Shown here: positions 1 through 8,994 of the stretch, one piece after another | Position numbering within the stretch: the first letter of the stretch is position 1 | Layout of the letters: every line of letters begins with the position of its first letter | Source of the DNA: Marinobacterium profundum | Lineage (GTDB): Bacteria > Pseudomonadota > Gammaproteobacteria > Pseudomonadales > Balneatricaceae | Assembly: GCF_001528745.1 (NCBI RefSeq) | Contig: NZ_BCNS01000102.1 | Span: forward strand, 1-64,000 | Length of the DNA stretch: 64,000 bases | Direction of reading: 5' to 3' | Notes under the pieces: generated by a model | Seen by the model: only the letters and a program-made list of their open reading frames with translations | What the model was told of the DNA's origin: nothing | Databases searched by the model: none | Translations under genes and position numbers: made by a program

Positions 1-185
1 GTTAAATAGAACCACTATTCGCCTTAAAACACCGCAAAAACCCGCTCAAATCAGTCGGCTCTCGCTACGGCCAGCATTCCCGGACAGCCTCCCGGGCCAG
101 TAATAGCTGCAAGGGAATACTCTTCCCACTAAACGCCTGCTGCTATGGCGCTGAAAGCGGGAGTATTGCAAACACACTCTACGGA

Positions 186-3100
186 TTAACCCAGAGCATG
201 CAGCAGCGCCCTGGCAGCCTGCAGATCTTCGGTATCAAAACCCTCGGTGAAACGACTGTAGACCGCCTCCAGCCGTTGGCGAGCGTCCGCTATATTGCCC
301 TGCTGCTGCCAGAGCCCGGCCAAGGCCGTGGCAGCACGCAGCTCCAGTGCCAGGGCTCCCTGCTGATGTGCCTGCGCAATCGCCCGCTCAAAACAGACTT
401 GGGCCTGGGCGCTGACCTGTTCTCCCCTTCCCTCTGTACTGACACGCGCCAGTTGCAGCGCCCCCTCCAGACGATACAGCTCAGAACAGTAATAGTGCTC
501 GCCATTAAGTTGCTCCAAAACCAGCGCCTCGCTTAAAATCGCCTGCGCATCATCGAACCTGGTTGCGCGGATCAGGGTTTCAGCCAATATGGCCATCAGG
601 TAGGTACACCCAAGCTCGGCACCGTTGGCGCGGTACTCGCTGAGCCCTGCACGCATTTCGTCAATGCCTGCATCAACCTCACCTTCCCAGGCCTGAACCC
701 AGCCAAGTAACACCCGGCCCTGGGCCAGCCAATAGGGAAACCCCTGTTCAATCGAGAGTGCTACTGCCGCCTGGGCGCGCTCGCGCACCCGATCAACCTC
801 TCCACGCAACTGATGCATTTGGGCACTGTATCCCAAGGCGAACGCCAGACTGAACGGATGGGCTACCTGTTCTGCCAGGCTCAGCATCTGTTCACTGAGG
901 GTTAGCGCGGACTCCGGCCGGCCTGTAAACCACAGCTCCCAGGCCATGAAATTATTCCCCAACACCCCCGGATCCATACCGAAATCAAACGCGTGATGGG
1001 CATGCTGATGCCGGTTATAACCCAGGCAGACAGCCTCCAGATGGCGCCTGGCCGCAGCGAAGTCCCCCATAAAAAAGCAGGTGGCGCCAATGGCGGCGTG
1101 GGCTTCAAGCAGCAACTGTGCATCGCCGCTGCTCTGAGCCTGGTCCAGCAGCAGCAAGCCCACTTCCTGGGCGCGACGGAACTCGCCCCGCAGATTATAA
1201 AAGCGTCGCAGCCCCACCAGTACCGAGAACAGTTGCGGCGCCTCCCCCAGCCGGCGCGCCAGGGTAAGCGCCCGGCTGTAGGTACCTTCAACCTCGGGGG
1301 CGGCATAGCCAAGTCTGGCCATATAGATGGGGCCAAGTACAATCTGCAACGCCAGTTCACTATGGTCGCGCTGGGACGATTCTGGCAGGGACTGCAACAG
1401 TTCCAGTGCCCGTCCAAGATGAGTCATGGCTTCCTGATTGGCCGAGCGCTGTGCCGCCTGGTAGCCGGCGCGCTGCAGGTACTCCACCGCCTTGGCGGTA
1501 TTGTCGCTATGGCCATAGTGCCAGGCGAGCTCGCTGCAATGCTGTTCCAGTACATCCTGAAACAGGCTTTCCATAGCCTGGGCCGTACGCTCATGTAACT
1601 GGCGACGGCGTTGCAGCAGCAGGGTGCCGTAGGCCACCTGCTGCGTCAGGCCGTGCTTGAAGCTGTATTCAATCTCCGGAAATGCCGGATGCTGGTAGAT
1701 AAATTCACCCGCCTGCAACCGGGCAAGGCCGCGCCGCAGCACATCATCCTGCTGCTCAGCCACCCGCTGTATCAGACTCCAGGGGAAATCCTTGCCCATC
1801 ACCGCCAAGGTTTGCAGCAGGGTTTTCTCCGTGGCTGACAACCGATCTATACGGGCACAAAGTACCCCCTGAACCGTGGTGGGAATCTGCAGATTGTCCG
1901 GAGTCTGCTCGAGACGATAGTGCCCTGCACTGCCACTGAGCAGCTGTTCCTCTACCAGTGTCTGTACTACCTCTTCAATAAAGAACGGATTACCGCCGGT
2001 TTGCGCCAGAATGCGAGGTTTGAGTGCCTCGATCGAGACATCAAGTCCCAGCAGCACGTCTAGCAGTTCCACCGTCTCTTGCTGGCCTAGCGGCTCCAGC
2101 TCCAGCTGGGCGTAATTGTTGCTTTGCGCCCAGTCGTGGCGGTATTCGGGACGGTAGTTGACCAGTAACAGGATGCGCGCGGCACCTATTCCGCCACGAA
2201 AATATTCCAGAAACGCCTCGGTTTCCTGATCCAGCCATTGCAGATCCTCGAACACCAGCTGTAGTGGCTGGTTCAGACTCTCACGCAGCAGCACCCGGCG
2301 CAGCGCATCGAAGGTGCGGGCACGGCGAAGCGCCGCATCCATCTGTGCCAGGTTCGAGTTTGCTTCGGCCAGCCCCAGCAAATAGATCAAATAGGGCAAG
2401 CCGTCTTCCAAATCTCGATCCAGTGTCAGAATTCTGCCCGTTATAACCTCGCGTCTGCGGCGCTCATCATCCTGCGGGCTCAGTTGCAGGTAATTGTTCA
2501 ACAATTCGATCAGTGGGCGATACGCAAATGCCTTGCCGTGGGACACCGAAAAGGTTTCCATCACCAGGGCGTTGTCCTTTGACCCAAGGGTAAATTCGTA
2601 GAACAGCCGTGACTTACCGACACCGGGCTCCCCTACCACCCCGACAACCTGCCCAAGCCCCGCACAAGCCTGATCAAAGGAATATTGCAGCTGCGACAGC
2701 TCCGGCCTGCGCCCGACAAAGGGTACTAGTCCGCGACTGGCCGCCATCTGCAGGCGAGTTCGCAAAGGCCCCAGCCCCAGCACCTCGAATGCGGCCTGGG
2801 GTTCGGACATACCCTTGACCGGAGTCACCCCCAGTGGCCTGAAGGCCAGATAGCCGTCGGTCAGACGATAGGTGGATTCACTGACGACGATTGACCCCGG
2901 AGTCGCGATACCCTCCATGCGCGAGGCTATATGGATGGTCTGCCCCACCGGGTCGTAGTCCGTTTGCAAACTGTCGGTGCGAATAGCCCTAACCACCACC
3001 TCACCGGTGTGAATGCCGACACGTATCTGCAGCGGTATCGCCTGATCGAGGCGTAGCCGATCGGCATAGAGACGCATGGAGTCCTGCATTCGAAGCGCCG

Positions 3101-3641
3101 CATAGAGTGCCCGCTGCGGGTGATCCTCATGGGCTATAGGCGCCCCGAAGAGCGCCAGGATGCCATCACCCAAGGATTTGGAAACATAGCCTTCATAGTG
3201 GTGCACCGCATCCATCATCAGCGCCAGTACCGGGTCTATCAGCTGACGCACCTCCTCGGGATCCAGACCCTGAATCAGGGCGGTGGAACCTGCCATGTCG
3301 GCAAAGAGTACGCTGATGGTCTTGCGCTCGCCGCTAGCCACAGCGCGGGCCTGCAGGGCCGCCTGTTCGGCGAGAATGCGTTCGGTCAGGTGGGCCGGCG
3401 TATAGCCAATGGGGCCCGTCATCTGGGAGCTGTCAGAAGCCTCCCAACCTGATATTCCATTGCGCGAGGAGATTCGCTCTTTAAGAGCAGCCTGCAGACC
3501 AGTGCCGCATTCGCTGCAGAATTTTGCCGTTACAGCAACGCTGCTGGCACAAACCGGGCAAGCCGCGTCGAGCACCGCAGCACACTGGCCACAGACCTTG
3601 GCGCCCGGCGGGTTTTCAAAGGCGCATTGGCTACATAACAT
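186..3641 (-). CDS. Soluble class III adenylate/guanylate cyclase with zinc ribbons, AAA ATPase and TPR region
   Basis: About 1151 aa. The N-terminus has two zinc-ribbon units, four CxxC pairs within about the first 45 residues. A class III nucleotide cyclase domain follows (roughly 105-290), with both metal-binding aspartates visible in FADMAG and GDGILALFG. Next comes an AAA/STAND-type ATPase with Walker A GEPGVGKS and a Walker B-like LVFEDLQW, then a long helical TPR-like C-terminal half. The family makes cAMP or cGMP from ATP or GTP, or acts as a signalling scaffold. No membrane segment is seen, so it is probably cytoplasmic. I chose the ATG at 3641; the only upstream in-frame start, at 3680, is TTG and would put 13 poorly fitting residues before the zinc ribbon. 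It is divergent from the thiolase gene. The nucleotide made and the signal sensed cannot be told from sequence. Confidence 0.85.
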   Translation of the reverse strand: MLCSQCAFENPPGAKVCGQCAAVLDAACPVCASSVAVTAKFCSECGTGLQAALKERISSRNGISGWEASDSSQMTGPIGYTPAHLTERILAEQAALQARAVASGERKTISVLFADMAGSTALIQGLDPEEVRQLIDPVLALMMDAVHHYEGYVSKSLGDGILALFGAPIAHEDHPQRALYAALRMQDSMRLYADRLRLDQAIPLQIRVGIHTGEVVVRAIRTDSLQTDYDPVGQTIHIASRMEGIATPGSIVVSESTYRLTDGYLAFRPLGVTPVKGMSEPQAAFEVLGLGPLRTRLQMAASRGLVPFVGRRPELSQLQYSFDQACAGLGQVVGVVGEPGVGKSRLFYEFTLGSKDNALVMETFSVSHGKAFAYRPLIELLNNYLQLSPQDDERRRREVITGRILTLDRDLEDGLPYLIYLLGLAEANSNLAQMDAALRRARTFDALRRVLLRESLNQPLQLVFEDLQWLDQETEAFLEYFRGGIGAARILLLVNYRPEYRHDWAQSNNYAQLELEPLGQQETVELLDVLLGLDVSIEALKPRILAQTGGNPFFIEEVVQTLVEEQLLSGSAGHYRLEQTPDNLQIPTTVQGVLCARIDRLSATEKTLLQTLAVMGKDFPWSLIQRVAEQQDDVLRRGLARLQAGEFIYQHPAFPEIEYSFKHGLTQQVAYGTLLLQRRRQLHERTAQAMESLFQDVLEQHCSELAWHYGHSDNTAKAVEYLQRAGYQAAQRSANQEAMTHLGRALELLQSLPESSQRDHSELALQIVLGPIYMARLGYAAPEVEGTYSRALTLARRLGEAPQLFSVLVGLRRFYNLRGEFRRAQEVGLLLLDQAQSSGDAQLLLEAHAAIGATCFFMGDFAAARRHLEAVCLGYNRHQHAHHAFDFGMDPGVLGNNFMAWELWFTGRPESALTLSEQMLSLAEQVAHPFSLAFALGYSAQMHQLRGEVDRVRERAQAAVALSIEQGFPYWLAQGRVLLGWVQAWEGEVDAGIDEMRAGLSEYRANGAELGCTYLMAILAETLIRATRFDDAQAILSEALVLEQLNGEHYYCSELYRLEGALQLARVSTEGRGEQVSAQAQVCFERAIAQAHQQGALALELRAATALAGLWQQQGNIADARQRLEAVYSRFTEGFDTEDLQAARALLHALG

Positions 3642-3973
3642 AAGATCCAGGACTCCCGCTTGCGCCGCGTCACACGGCAAAAAACTGTGCAGAAACCTGG
3701 TCTGTCGCTCCCTGATAACACTATGTATCTGCCCGATTGGCTACTGTGCTCAGCCCCCATCAGTCCATGGAGATGCAACATTGCGGCCTAACGCCTTTAG
3801 AGCATAGTCTCATTTCAACCCACATTGCCTCGGGGTGTTAGACAAAATGGGACTTGATTTACGCCGCCCAAACACCTGTAATCAATGTCCCCTGCGGTTA
3901 CGGATGACCCTTCGCTCTGTGCGAAATACACCAAGAAGGCCCGAGCCGGCATTACCCTATGGAGAACAAAGCA
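3642..3973. other. Intergenic region between divergent cyclase and thiolase genes
   Basis: This 332-bp gap holds the promoters of both divergent genes. The clearest element is the sigma-70-like promoter listed separately for the thiolase. The hexamers TTGATT (3854) and AATCAA (3880) form an inverted repeat around that promoter spacer and could be an operator. I see no further gene. Confidence 0.5.
3854..3882 (+). promoter_or_regulatory. Candidate sigma-70 promoter of the thiolase gene
   Basis: A -35 box TTGATT (3854-3859) and a -10 box TGTAAT (3877-3882) are separated by exactly 17 bp. Transcription would start near 3890, about 85 bp before the ATG. TTGATT and AATCAA (3880-3885) are also inverted copies, so a repressor could cover the -10 box. 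This is a match to consensus only. Confidence 0.45.
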
Positions 3974-5155
3974 ATGAGTCATGATGTTGTTGTACTAAGC
4001 GCTACCCGCTCCGGCATCGGCACCTTTGGTGGCGGCCTGAGCCAAATCGAGCCTGCTGAACTGGCCGGCCAGGTAATGAAGGCAGCGGTAGAACGTTCCA
4101 AAGTGGACCCGCAGCAGATCAACTATGTCACCGCCGGGCACTGCATTCCCACCGATTCGCGCTTCGCTTATGTCGCCCGTGTCGCCTCCATTCAGGCAGG
4201 TCTGCCGATGGAATCCGTTGCCATGGCGGTGAATCGCCTGTGCAGCTCCGGCCTGCAGGCCATCGTCTCCACGTCCCAATCGATCATGCTGGGTGACTGT
4301 GAATACGGTATCGGCGGCGGCGTTGAAGTTATGTCCCGTTCCGGCTACCTGTCACCGGCGATGCGCTCGGGTGCGCGCATGGGCGATACCGCCATGATCG
4401 ACATGATGGTGGCGACCCTCAACGATCCCTTTGGCGTCGGCCATATGGGCATTACCGCCGAAAACCTGGCGGAGAAATGGAATCTGAGCCGGGAAGATCA
4501 GGACGCCGTGGCTGTGGAGTCCCACCGCCGTGCCGCCCAGGCAATCGAGGAAGGCCGCTTCAAATCGCAGATAGTACCTGTGACGCTGACAAGCCGCAGG
4601 GGCGATACCATTTTCGAGACCGACGAACACGTCAAGCCCGGCACCAGCATGGACTCCCTGGCCAAAATGCGCCCGGCGTTCAAGAAAGACGGCACCGTCA
4701 CCGCCGGCAACGCCTCGGGCCTGAATGATGGCGCCGCCTTCATGGTGCTGGCCAATGCCGATACTGCGGCCAAAGCCGGACAGACACCCCTGGCACGGCT
4801 GGTATCCTACGCCGTGGCCGGCGTACCGAACCACATTATGGGTGAAGGTCCGATTCCGGCCTCCCTGCTGGCATTGAAAAAGGCCGGTCTTAAGCTCAGC
4901 CAGATGGACGTGATAGAGTCCAACGAAGCTTTCGCAGCCCAGGCCCTTGCCGTCACCAAGGGACTGGAACTGGATCCTGCCAAGACCAACCCCAACGGCG
5001 GTGCCATCGCCCTGGGCCACCCCATTGGTTGCTCCGGCGCCTTTATAGCAACCAAGGCGATTTATGAGCTTCACCGTACCAATGGCAAATACGCCCTGGT
5101 AACCATGTGCATCGGCGGCGGTCAGGGTATCGCAGTGATATTCGAACGGCTATAA
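3974..5155 (+). CDS. Acetyl-CoA acetyltransferase / beta-ketothiolase (BktB-like)
   Basis: The protein has 393 aa, the usual length for a biosynthetic or degradative thiolase. The nucleophilic cysteine lies in NRLCSSGLQA near residue 88. The histidine is in GHPIG and the second cysteine in CIGGGQG near the C-terminus, so the catalytic triad is complete. Thiolases condense or cleave 3-ketoacyl-CoA; the sequence resembles BktB-type enzymes used in PHA synthesis and in aromatic or fatty acid breakdown. The ATG at 3974 is preferred because GGAGAA (3961-3966) sits 7 bp upstream, whereas the in-frame ATG at 3959 has no ribosome site. It is a single gene followed by a strong hairpin terminator. It could feed PHA synthesis (see the depolymerase near 56 kb) or take a beta-ketoadipyl-type thioester; substrate preference is not determinable. 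Confidence 0.9.
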   Translation: MSHDVVVLSATRSGIGTFGGGLSQIEPAELAGQVMKAAVERSKVDPQQINYVTAGHCIPTDSRFAYVARVASIQAGLPMESVAMAVNRLCSSGLQAIVSTSQSIMLGDCEYGIGGGVEVMSRSGYLSPAMRSGARMGDTAMIDMMVATLNDPFGVGHMGITAENLAEKWNLSREDQDAVAVESHRRAAQAIEEGRFKSQIVPVTLTSRRGDTIFETDEHVKPGTSMDSLAKMRPAFKKDGTVTAGNASGLNDGAAFMVLANADTAAKAGQTPLARLVSYAVAGVPNHIMGEGPIPASLLALKKAGLKLSQMDVIESNEAFAAQALAVTKGLELDPAKTNPNGGAIALGHPIGCSGAFIATKAIYELHRTNGKYALVTMCIGGGQGIAVIFERL

Positions 5156-5216
5156 CACATCGGGACTGGTTCACCACATTGGAATTAAAGCACTGACAGT
5201 TCGTCGATGATAATAA

Positions 5217-5254
5217 AGAAAAAAGAGCCATCAGTTCGCTGATGGCCCTTTTTT
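5217..5254. terminator. Bidirectional intrinsic terminator between thiolase and benE
   Basis: A perfect stem GCCATCAG/CTGATGGC with a TTCG tetraloop is flanked by an A-rich run on the left and TTTTTT on the right. It therefore works in both directions for the convergent thiolase and benE. It overlaps the benE stop codon (5231-5233), so the terminator stem encodes the last benE residues. Confidence 0.85.
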
Positions 5255-6451
5255 CGTGTGCCGCCAAGGCGCCGAGCCTGTGCCCCCGGCCTGGCCCAGA
5301 CCGTAGGCCAGGCATCCCAGCACCACTCCCCAGAAAGCCGCACCTATACCCAGCACAGAGATGCCGGAGGCGGTGGTCATGAAGGTAATAAGGGCGGCAT
5401 CCAGCTGATCCTTTTGCTCCATCGCAGCACTCAGACTGCTGCCGATCGCGCCCAGCAACGCAAGACCTGCGAGGATGGCAATCATCTGGGACGGAAAGAT
5501 CGAGAAAAACAGCACTATAGTGCCTGCAAAACAGCCACCCAGCAGATAGAAAACGCCATTGGCCACACCGGCAACATAACGCTTGTCAGGGTTTTCATGG
5601 GCATCGGGGCCGGTACAGAGCGATGCAGTAATGGCAGCAACCACCGTCGTAATACCGCCGAAGAATGCCATGGGAATGGACACCAGGCTGGATACACTGA
5701 TGATCGGGCGCGTCGGTACAAGGTATCCCGAGGTTTTGAGCACCGCAAAGCCTGGCAGGAACTGCCCGGTAAGGCTGACGATCACCAGCGGCAGCGCAAG
5801 ACTCAGGGTGGCGTGCCAGGTCCAGATGGGGGCAATAAACTGCGGGCTTGCCAGGCGCCATTCCAGCCGGCTGAGATCCGCATCCAGCATGCTCAGGGAG
5901 AGCAGCACACCCACACCGAACAGCAGCACCAGATAGTAGCTGCGACTCAAGCGCTTCAGCACCACGTAGGCCACAAGCATGGCGATGGCCACCGGTGCTA
6001 TGGACTCAAGTGCCTGGAAGGCGCCCAGGCCAAAATCAAACAGAATACCGGCCATCATGGCCGCCGCCACGCTGCGGGGAATCAGATGAATAACGCGGTC
6101 AAACAGACCCGTTATGCCGATAACAAAAATCACCAGCGCCGCCGTGATATAGGCGCCAACGGCCTCATTGATCGACAGTTGCGGAAACAGGGACACCAGC
6201 AGCGCCGTGCCCGGCGCCGACCAGGCCGTAACAACCGGCACCCGCAACCAGAGGCTGAGCCCTATACCGGAAATGGCGGCACCGATGGAGATAGCCCAGA
6301 CCCAGGATGTCATCATCTCGGGGGATATTTCGGCGCTTTGGGCGGCCTGAAAAAAGATCGCCAAAGGCCCCGAATAGGACACCAGCACGGCCACAAGACC
6401 GGCGACGACCGCCGGCACAGAAAGGTCTCGCAGAAGGCTCGACATAAGCAT
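5231..6451 (-). CDS. benE: Benzoate:H+ symporter, BenE family
   Basis: About 406 aa with roughly 11-12 hydrophobic segments across its length and no soluble domain. The composition and segments such as SGPLAIFFQAAQSAEIS and the ITTVVAAITASLCTGPDAH region are typical of BenE (benzoate/membrane transport) proteins of the inner membrane. The family imports benzoate. The gene lies downstream of benABCD on the same strand, a common arrangement. The ATG at 6451 (or 6445) is the likely start: the longer frame begins with TTG and adds a charged, non-family N-terminus. The gap of about 230 bp to benD shows no clear promoter. It may be read from the ben promoter or from its own. Confidence 0.88.
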   Translation of the reverse strand: MLMSSLLRDLSVPAVVAGLVAVLVSYSGPLAIFFQAAQSAEISPEMMTSWVWAISIGAAISGIGLSLWLRVPVVTAWSAPGTALLVSLFPQLSINEAVGAYITAALVIFVIGITGLFDRVIHLIPRSVAAAMMAGILFDFGLGAFQALESIAPVAIAMLVAYVVLKRLSRSYYLVLLFGVGVLLSLSMLDADLSRLEWRLASPQFIAPIWTWHATLSLALPLVIVSLTGQFLPGFAVLKTSGYLVPTRPIISVSSLVSIPMAFFGGITTVVAAITASLCTGPDAHENPDKRYVAGVANGVFYLLGGCFAGTIVLFFSIFPSQMIAILAGLALLGAIGSSLSAAMEQKDQLDAALITFMTTASGISVLGIGAAFWGVVLGCLAYGLGQAGGTGSAPWRHTKKGPSAN

Positions 6452-6681
6452 GAATCCGTTGTTGAGATCCGGGCAGGCTCTGCTTAAAAAAAGACCCCGC
6501 ACGCTTAAGCGCCGAGGCCATCGCCACGCTTGCGCATCCATGCGCCCGCGACACAGGTAGGTCCTGGTACACAAAACTCAGACTAACAGCCTAATCACTG
6601 CGACCTGGAGCAAGGCGCCGATTCTCAGGGAGCTCGTCGCGATACTCTTATGTCGCTGCGGACACCCAGTCTCGGCGCGCC

Positions 6682-7461
6682 TTAGCCCAGGTCGCCCCCT
6701 GCGACCGGCATAATGGTGCCGGTGATGAAACTGGCGGCGTCGGATGCCAAAAACAGAATTGGCTCTGCCTGTTCGTCCAGGGTGCCGTAACGGTGCATAA
6801 GGCTGCTGTCCTTGGTCTGGTCAATCAACTGCTGGTACCACCCCTTTTCCTGCTCGCTTTGCGCCTGTGTATTGCGTGGCGTCAGCCGCGGGGGCGCTTC
6901 GGTACCGCCAGGAGCTGTGGCATTCACCCTGATGTTGTGTGGCGCATACTCGTACGCCATGTTCACGGTCATGGCGTTCACGCCGCCCTTGGCCGCACCA
7001 TAAGGCACTCGCATCAGCCCGCGCGTGGCGACCGAGGACACGTTTACAATCACGCCGCCCTTTTGTTCGAGCATATGGGGCAATACAGCACGGCAGCACC
7101 AGAGCGTGGTAAACAGCGAGCGCTGGATTTCCTTTTCGATCTGCTCCGGCGTGTACTGGTCGAACGGCTGTGCCCAGATGGTACCGCCGACATTGTTGAT
7201 CAGAATATCGATACGGCCAAATTGCTTGTGGGCTTCCGCCATAATGGTTTGCGCGCCGTCCCAGGTTTCAAGGTTGGCCTGAACCGCAACGGCCTCGGCA
7301 CCCTGCTCACGCAGCTGTGCCGCGACGCTCTGTATGTGGTCCGCGATATCGACCAGCAACAGCCTGGCACCTTCTGCGGCCGCCAGTTCCGCCACACGCT
7401 TGCCGATACCCTGCGCGGCTCCGGTAATCACCATCACCTTTTGAGTAAAACGGGCTTTCAT
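6682..7461 (-). CDS. benD: 1,6-dihydroxycyclohexa-2,4-diene-1-carboxylate dehydrogenase
   Basis: This 259-aa short-chain dehydrogenase oxidises and decarboxylates the cis-diol made from benzoate to catechol, using NAD+. The nucleotide motif TGAAQGIG is near residue 13, NNVGG near residue 90, and the catalytic Ser-Tyr-Lys is seen as VSSVATRG followed by YGAAKGG. It lies 5 bp after benC in the benABCD operon, which sets its role among the many SDR proteins. Length and motifs are intact. Confidence 0.92.
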   Translation of the reverse strand: MKARFTQKVMVITGAAQGIGKRVAELAAAEGARLLLVDIADHIQSVAAQLREQGAEAVAVQANLETWDGAQTIMAEAHKQFGRIDILINNVGGTIWAQPFDQYTPEQIEKEIQRSLFTTLWCCRAVLPHMLEQKGGVIVNVSSVATRGLMRVPYGAAKGGVNAMTVNMAYEYAPHNIRVNATAPGGTEAPPRLTPRNTQAQSEQEKGWYQQLIDQTKDSSLMHRYGTLDEQAEPILFLASDAASFITGTIMPVAGGDLG

Positions 7462-7466
7462 GCGAC

Positions 7467-8483
7467 TTACTCCCCGGGTGCGCTTGCGGTGAATTTCTCA
7501 TAGTGAAAGGAATTCGGTTTGATGCCCTGTTCCCGGAAGTAATGCAGCACGGCATCCACCATTGGAGGCGGGCCACACAGGTACACATCGACATCACCGT
7601 CGTTGATCGGCGCCTCAGCCATATGATTGGTGACATAGCCCTTGTGTGGATGCTCACTCTCAGCACTGGCCACTACGGTGCGAACGCTGAAGTTGTCCAT
7701 CTCCTGGGCAAAGGCCTCAAGCTGGGCCACATACACCAGATCTTCGTCGTTGGTAACACCGTAAATCAGGTGCGTGGGCTGACCGGTAAGATTCTGGGCC
7801 TTCATATACTCGAGCTTGGCCAGGAAGGGTGCCAGCCCGGTACCACCGGCCAGCATCAGAATGGGGCGCTCAATCGGGCGCAGATAGAACACGCCCATAG
7901 GACCGGTCAGACTGACCTTGTCGCCGGGCTTGGCCGTATCCACCAGCCAGGAACTCATCAAGCCGCCTGGCACATTGCGGATCAGGAAGCTGAGGTCCCG
8001 GCTGCCTGTCAGGGAGCTGAATGAATAGGCGCGGACCTCTTTAGTGCCCGGTACCTGGATATTCACGTACTGGCCCGGCAGGAAGGCAATGTCACTTTCG
8101 GCGGTGATTTTCAGTTCGATTGAAGTCGCTGAAATCAAGTTAACCTCTGTTACCGTACCAGTCACTTCTGCCTTACCGGTCTTGCACATGGTGGACGCCA
8201 CAGGCACCTCCACCACGCAATCGCTGGAGGGCACCATCTGGCAGGTCAGGACCACGCCCTGCTCGGCCTCTTCCTCTGACAGCGCTTCGTCAAGGTACTC
8301 ATCACCCAGGTCGAACTTGCCTTGATGGCAGGTACCTTTACAGGTACCACAAACGCCATCGGAGCAGTCCATGGGTAGATTTATCTGCGCACGGTAGGCG
8401 GCGTCAAGAACTGTTTCACCTTCCTTGCAGGTCACAAAACGGGTAACGCCGTCTTCAAAGTTCAGGGCAATGTTATAACTCAT
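7467..8483 (-). CDS. benC: Benzoate 1,2-dioxygenase electron transfer component (reductase)
   Basis: The protein has 338 aa. An N-terminal plant-type [2Fe-2S] ferredoxin domain carries the cysteines of MDCSDGVCGTCKG (near residue 40) and VVLTCQM (near 75). An FAD domain with RAYSFSS and an NAD domain with GGTGLAPF follow. It passes electrons from NADH to the BenAB oxygenase. GGGAGAG is placed 8 bp before the ATG. The gene sits between benB (19-bp gap) and benD in one operon. Confidence 0.95.
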   Translation of the reverse strand: MSYNIALNFEDGVTRFVTCKEGETVLDAAYRAQINLPMDCSDGVCGTCKGTCHQGKFDLGDEYLDEALSEEEAEQGVVLTCQMVPSSDCVVEVPVASTMCKTGKAEVTGTVTEVNLISATSIELKITAESDIAFLPGQYVNIQVPGTKEVRAYSFSSLTGSRDLSFLIRNVPGGLMSSWLVDTAKPGDKVSLTGPMGVFYLRPIERPILMLAGGTGLAPFLAKLEYMKAQNLTGQPTHLIYGVTNDEDLVYVAQLEAFAQEMDNFSVRTVVASAESEHPHKGYVTNHMAEAPINDGDVDVYLCGPPPMVDAVLHYFREQGIKPNSFHYEKFTASAPGE

Positions 8484-8502
8484 GATGATGCTCTCCCATC
8501 AA

Positions 8503-8994
8503 TTACAGGTGGTAAATATCAAGCACCTGATTGATGCAATCGTTGCTCAGAACCAGTTTCTTGTCGCGGATGAGCGGCTGCTCACCGGTGATGTCCAGGG
8601 TGCAGTAAGAGGTTCCGAAAAATTCAGCCGTTGCTTTGTAGCGGTAGGCCTTGGTCAGCCAGTTAAACCGCAGCTTCACTTCGCTTTCATCCTGGGACAG
8701 GATCTCCAGGTTACTGGTGAAGTGCGTGGTGCGTGGCTGTGGCAAGGTGCTGGCGCCGGACCGCTCAGTCTTGATCCGGTATACCCGGTCTTCCAGGCCC
8801 TTCTTGTTGGGATAGAAGATGAGCGAGATCTCGGTTTGTGGATCTTCAGTCAGCTCATCTTCGTCATCCCAGGCGGGCATCCAGTAGGTGACATTCTCGT
8901 GATAGCAGGCTAGCCAGCTGTCCCATTCCCGGTCGTCCAGAAAGCGGGCTTCGCGAATAATGAACTGCTCAATGTCGTGGTAGCTCGGGCTCAT
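8503..8994 (-). CDS. benB: Benzoate 1,2-dioxygenase small (beta) subunit
   Basis: This 163-aa protein of the ring-hydroxylating dioxygenase beta family (NTF2-like fold) has the typical opening [20 protein letters not shown] and the [11 protein letters not shown] stretch. It has a structural role in the alpha-beta hexamer with BenA. Its ATG overlaps the benA stop as ATGA, which implies translational coupling and equal subunit supply, and GAGGAG lies 7 bp upstream. Confidence 0.95.
   Translation of the reverse strand: MSPSYHDIEQFIIREARFLDDREWDSWLACYHENVTYWMPAWDDEDELTEDPQTEISLIFYPNKKGLEDRVYRIKTERSGASTLPQPRTTHFTSNLEILSQDESEVKLRFNWLTKAYRYKATAEFFGTSYCTLDITGEQPLIRDKKLVLSNDCINQVLDIYHL

Noticed and set aside
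5258-6487. Long plus-strand frame of about 409 codons opposite benE
   Set aside because: Its translation is rich in His, Gln and Arg with no family pattern; it is a shadow of the benE codons.
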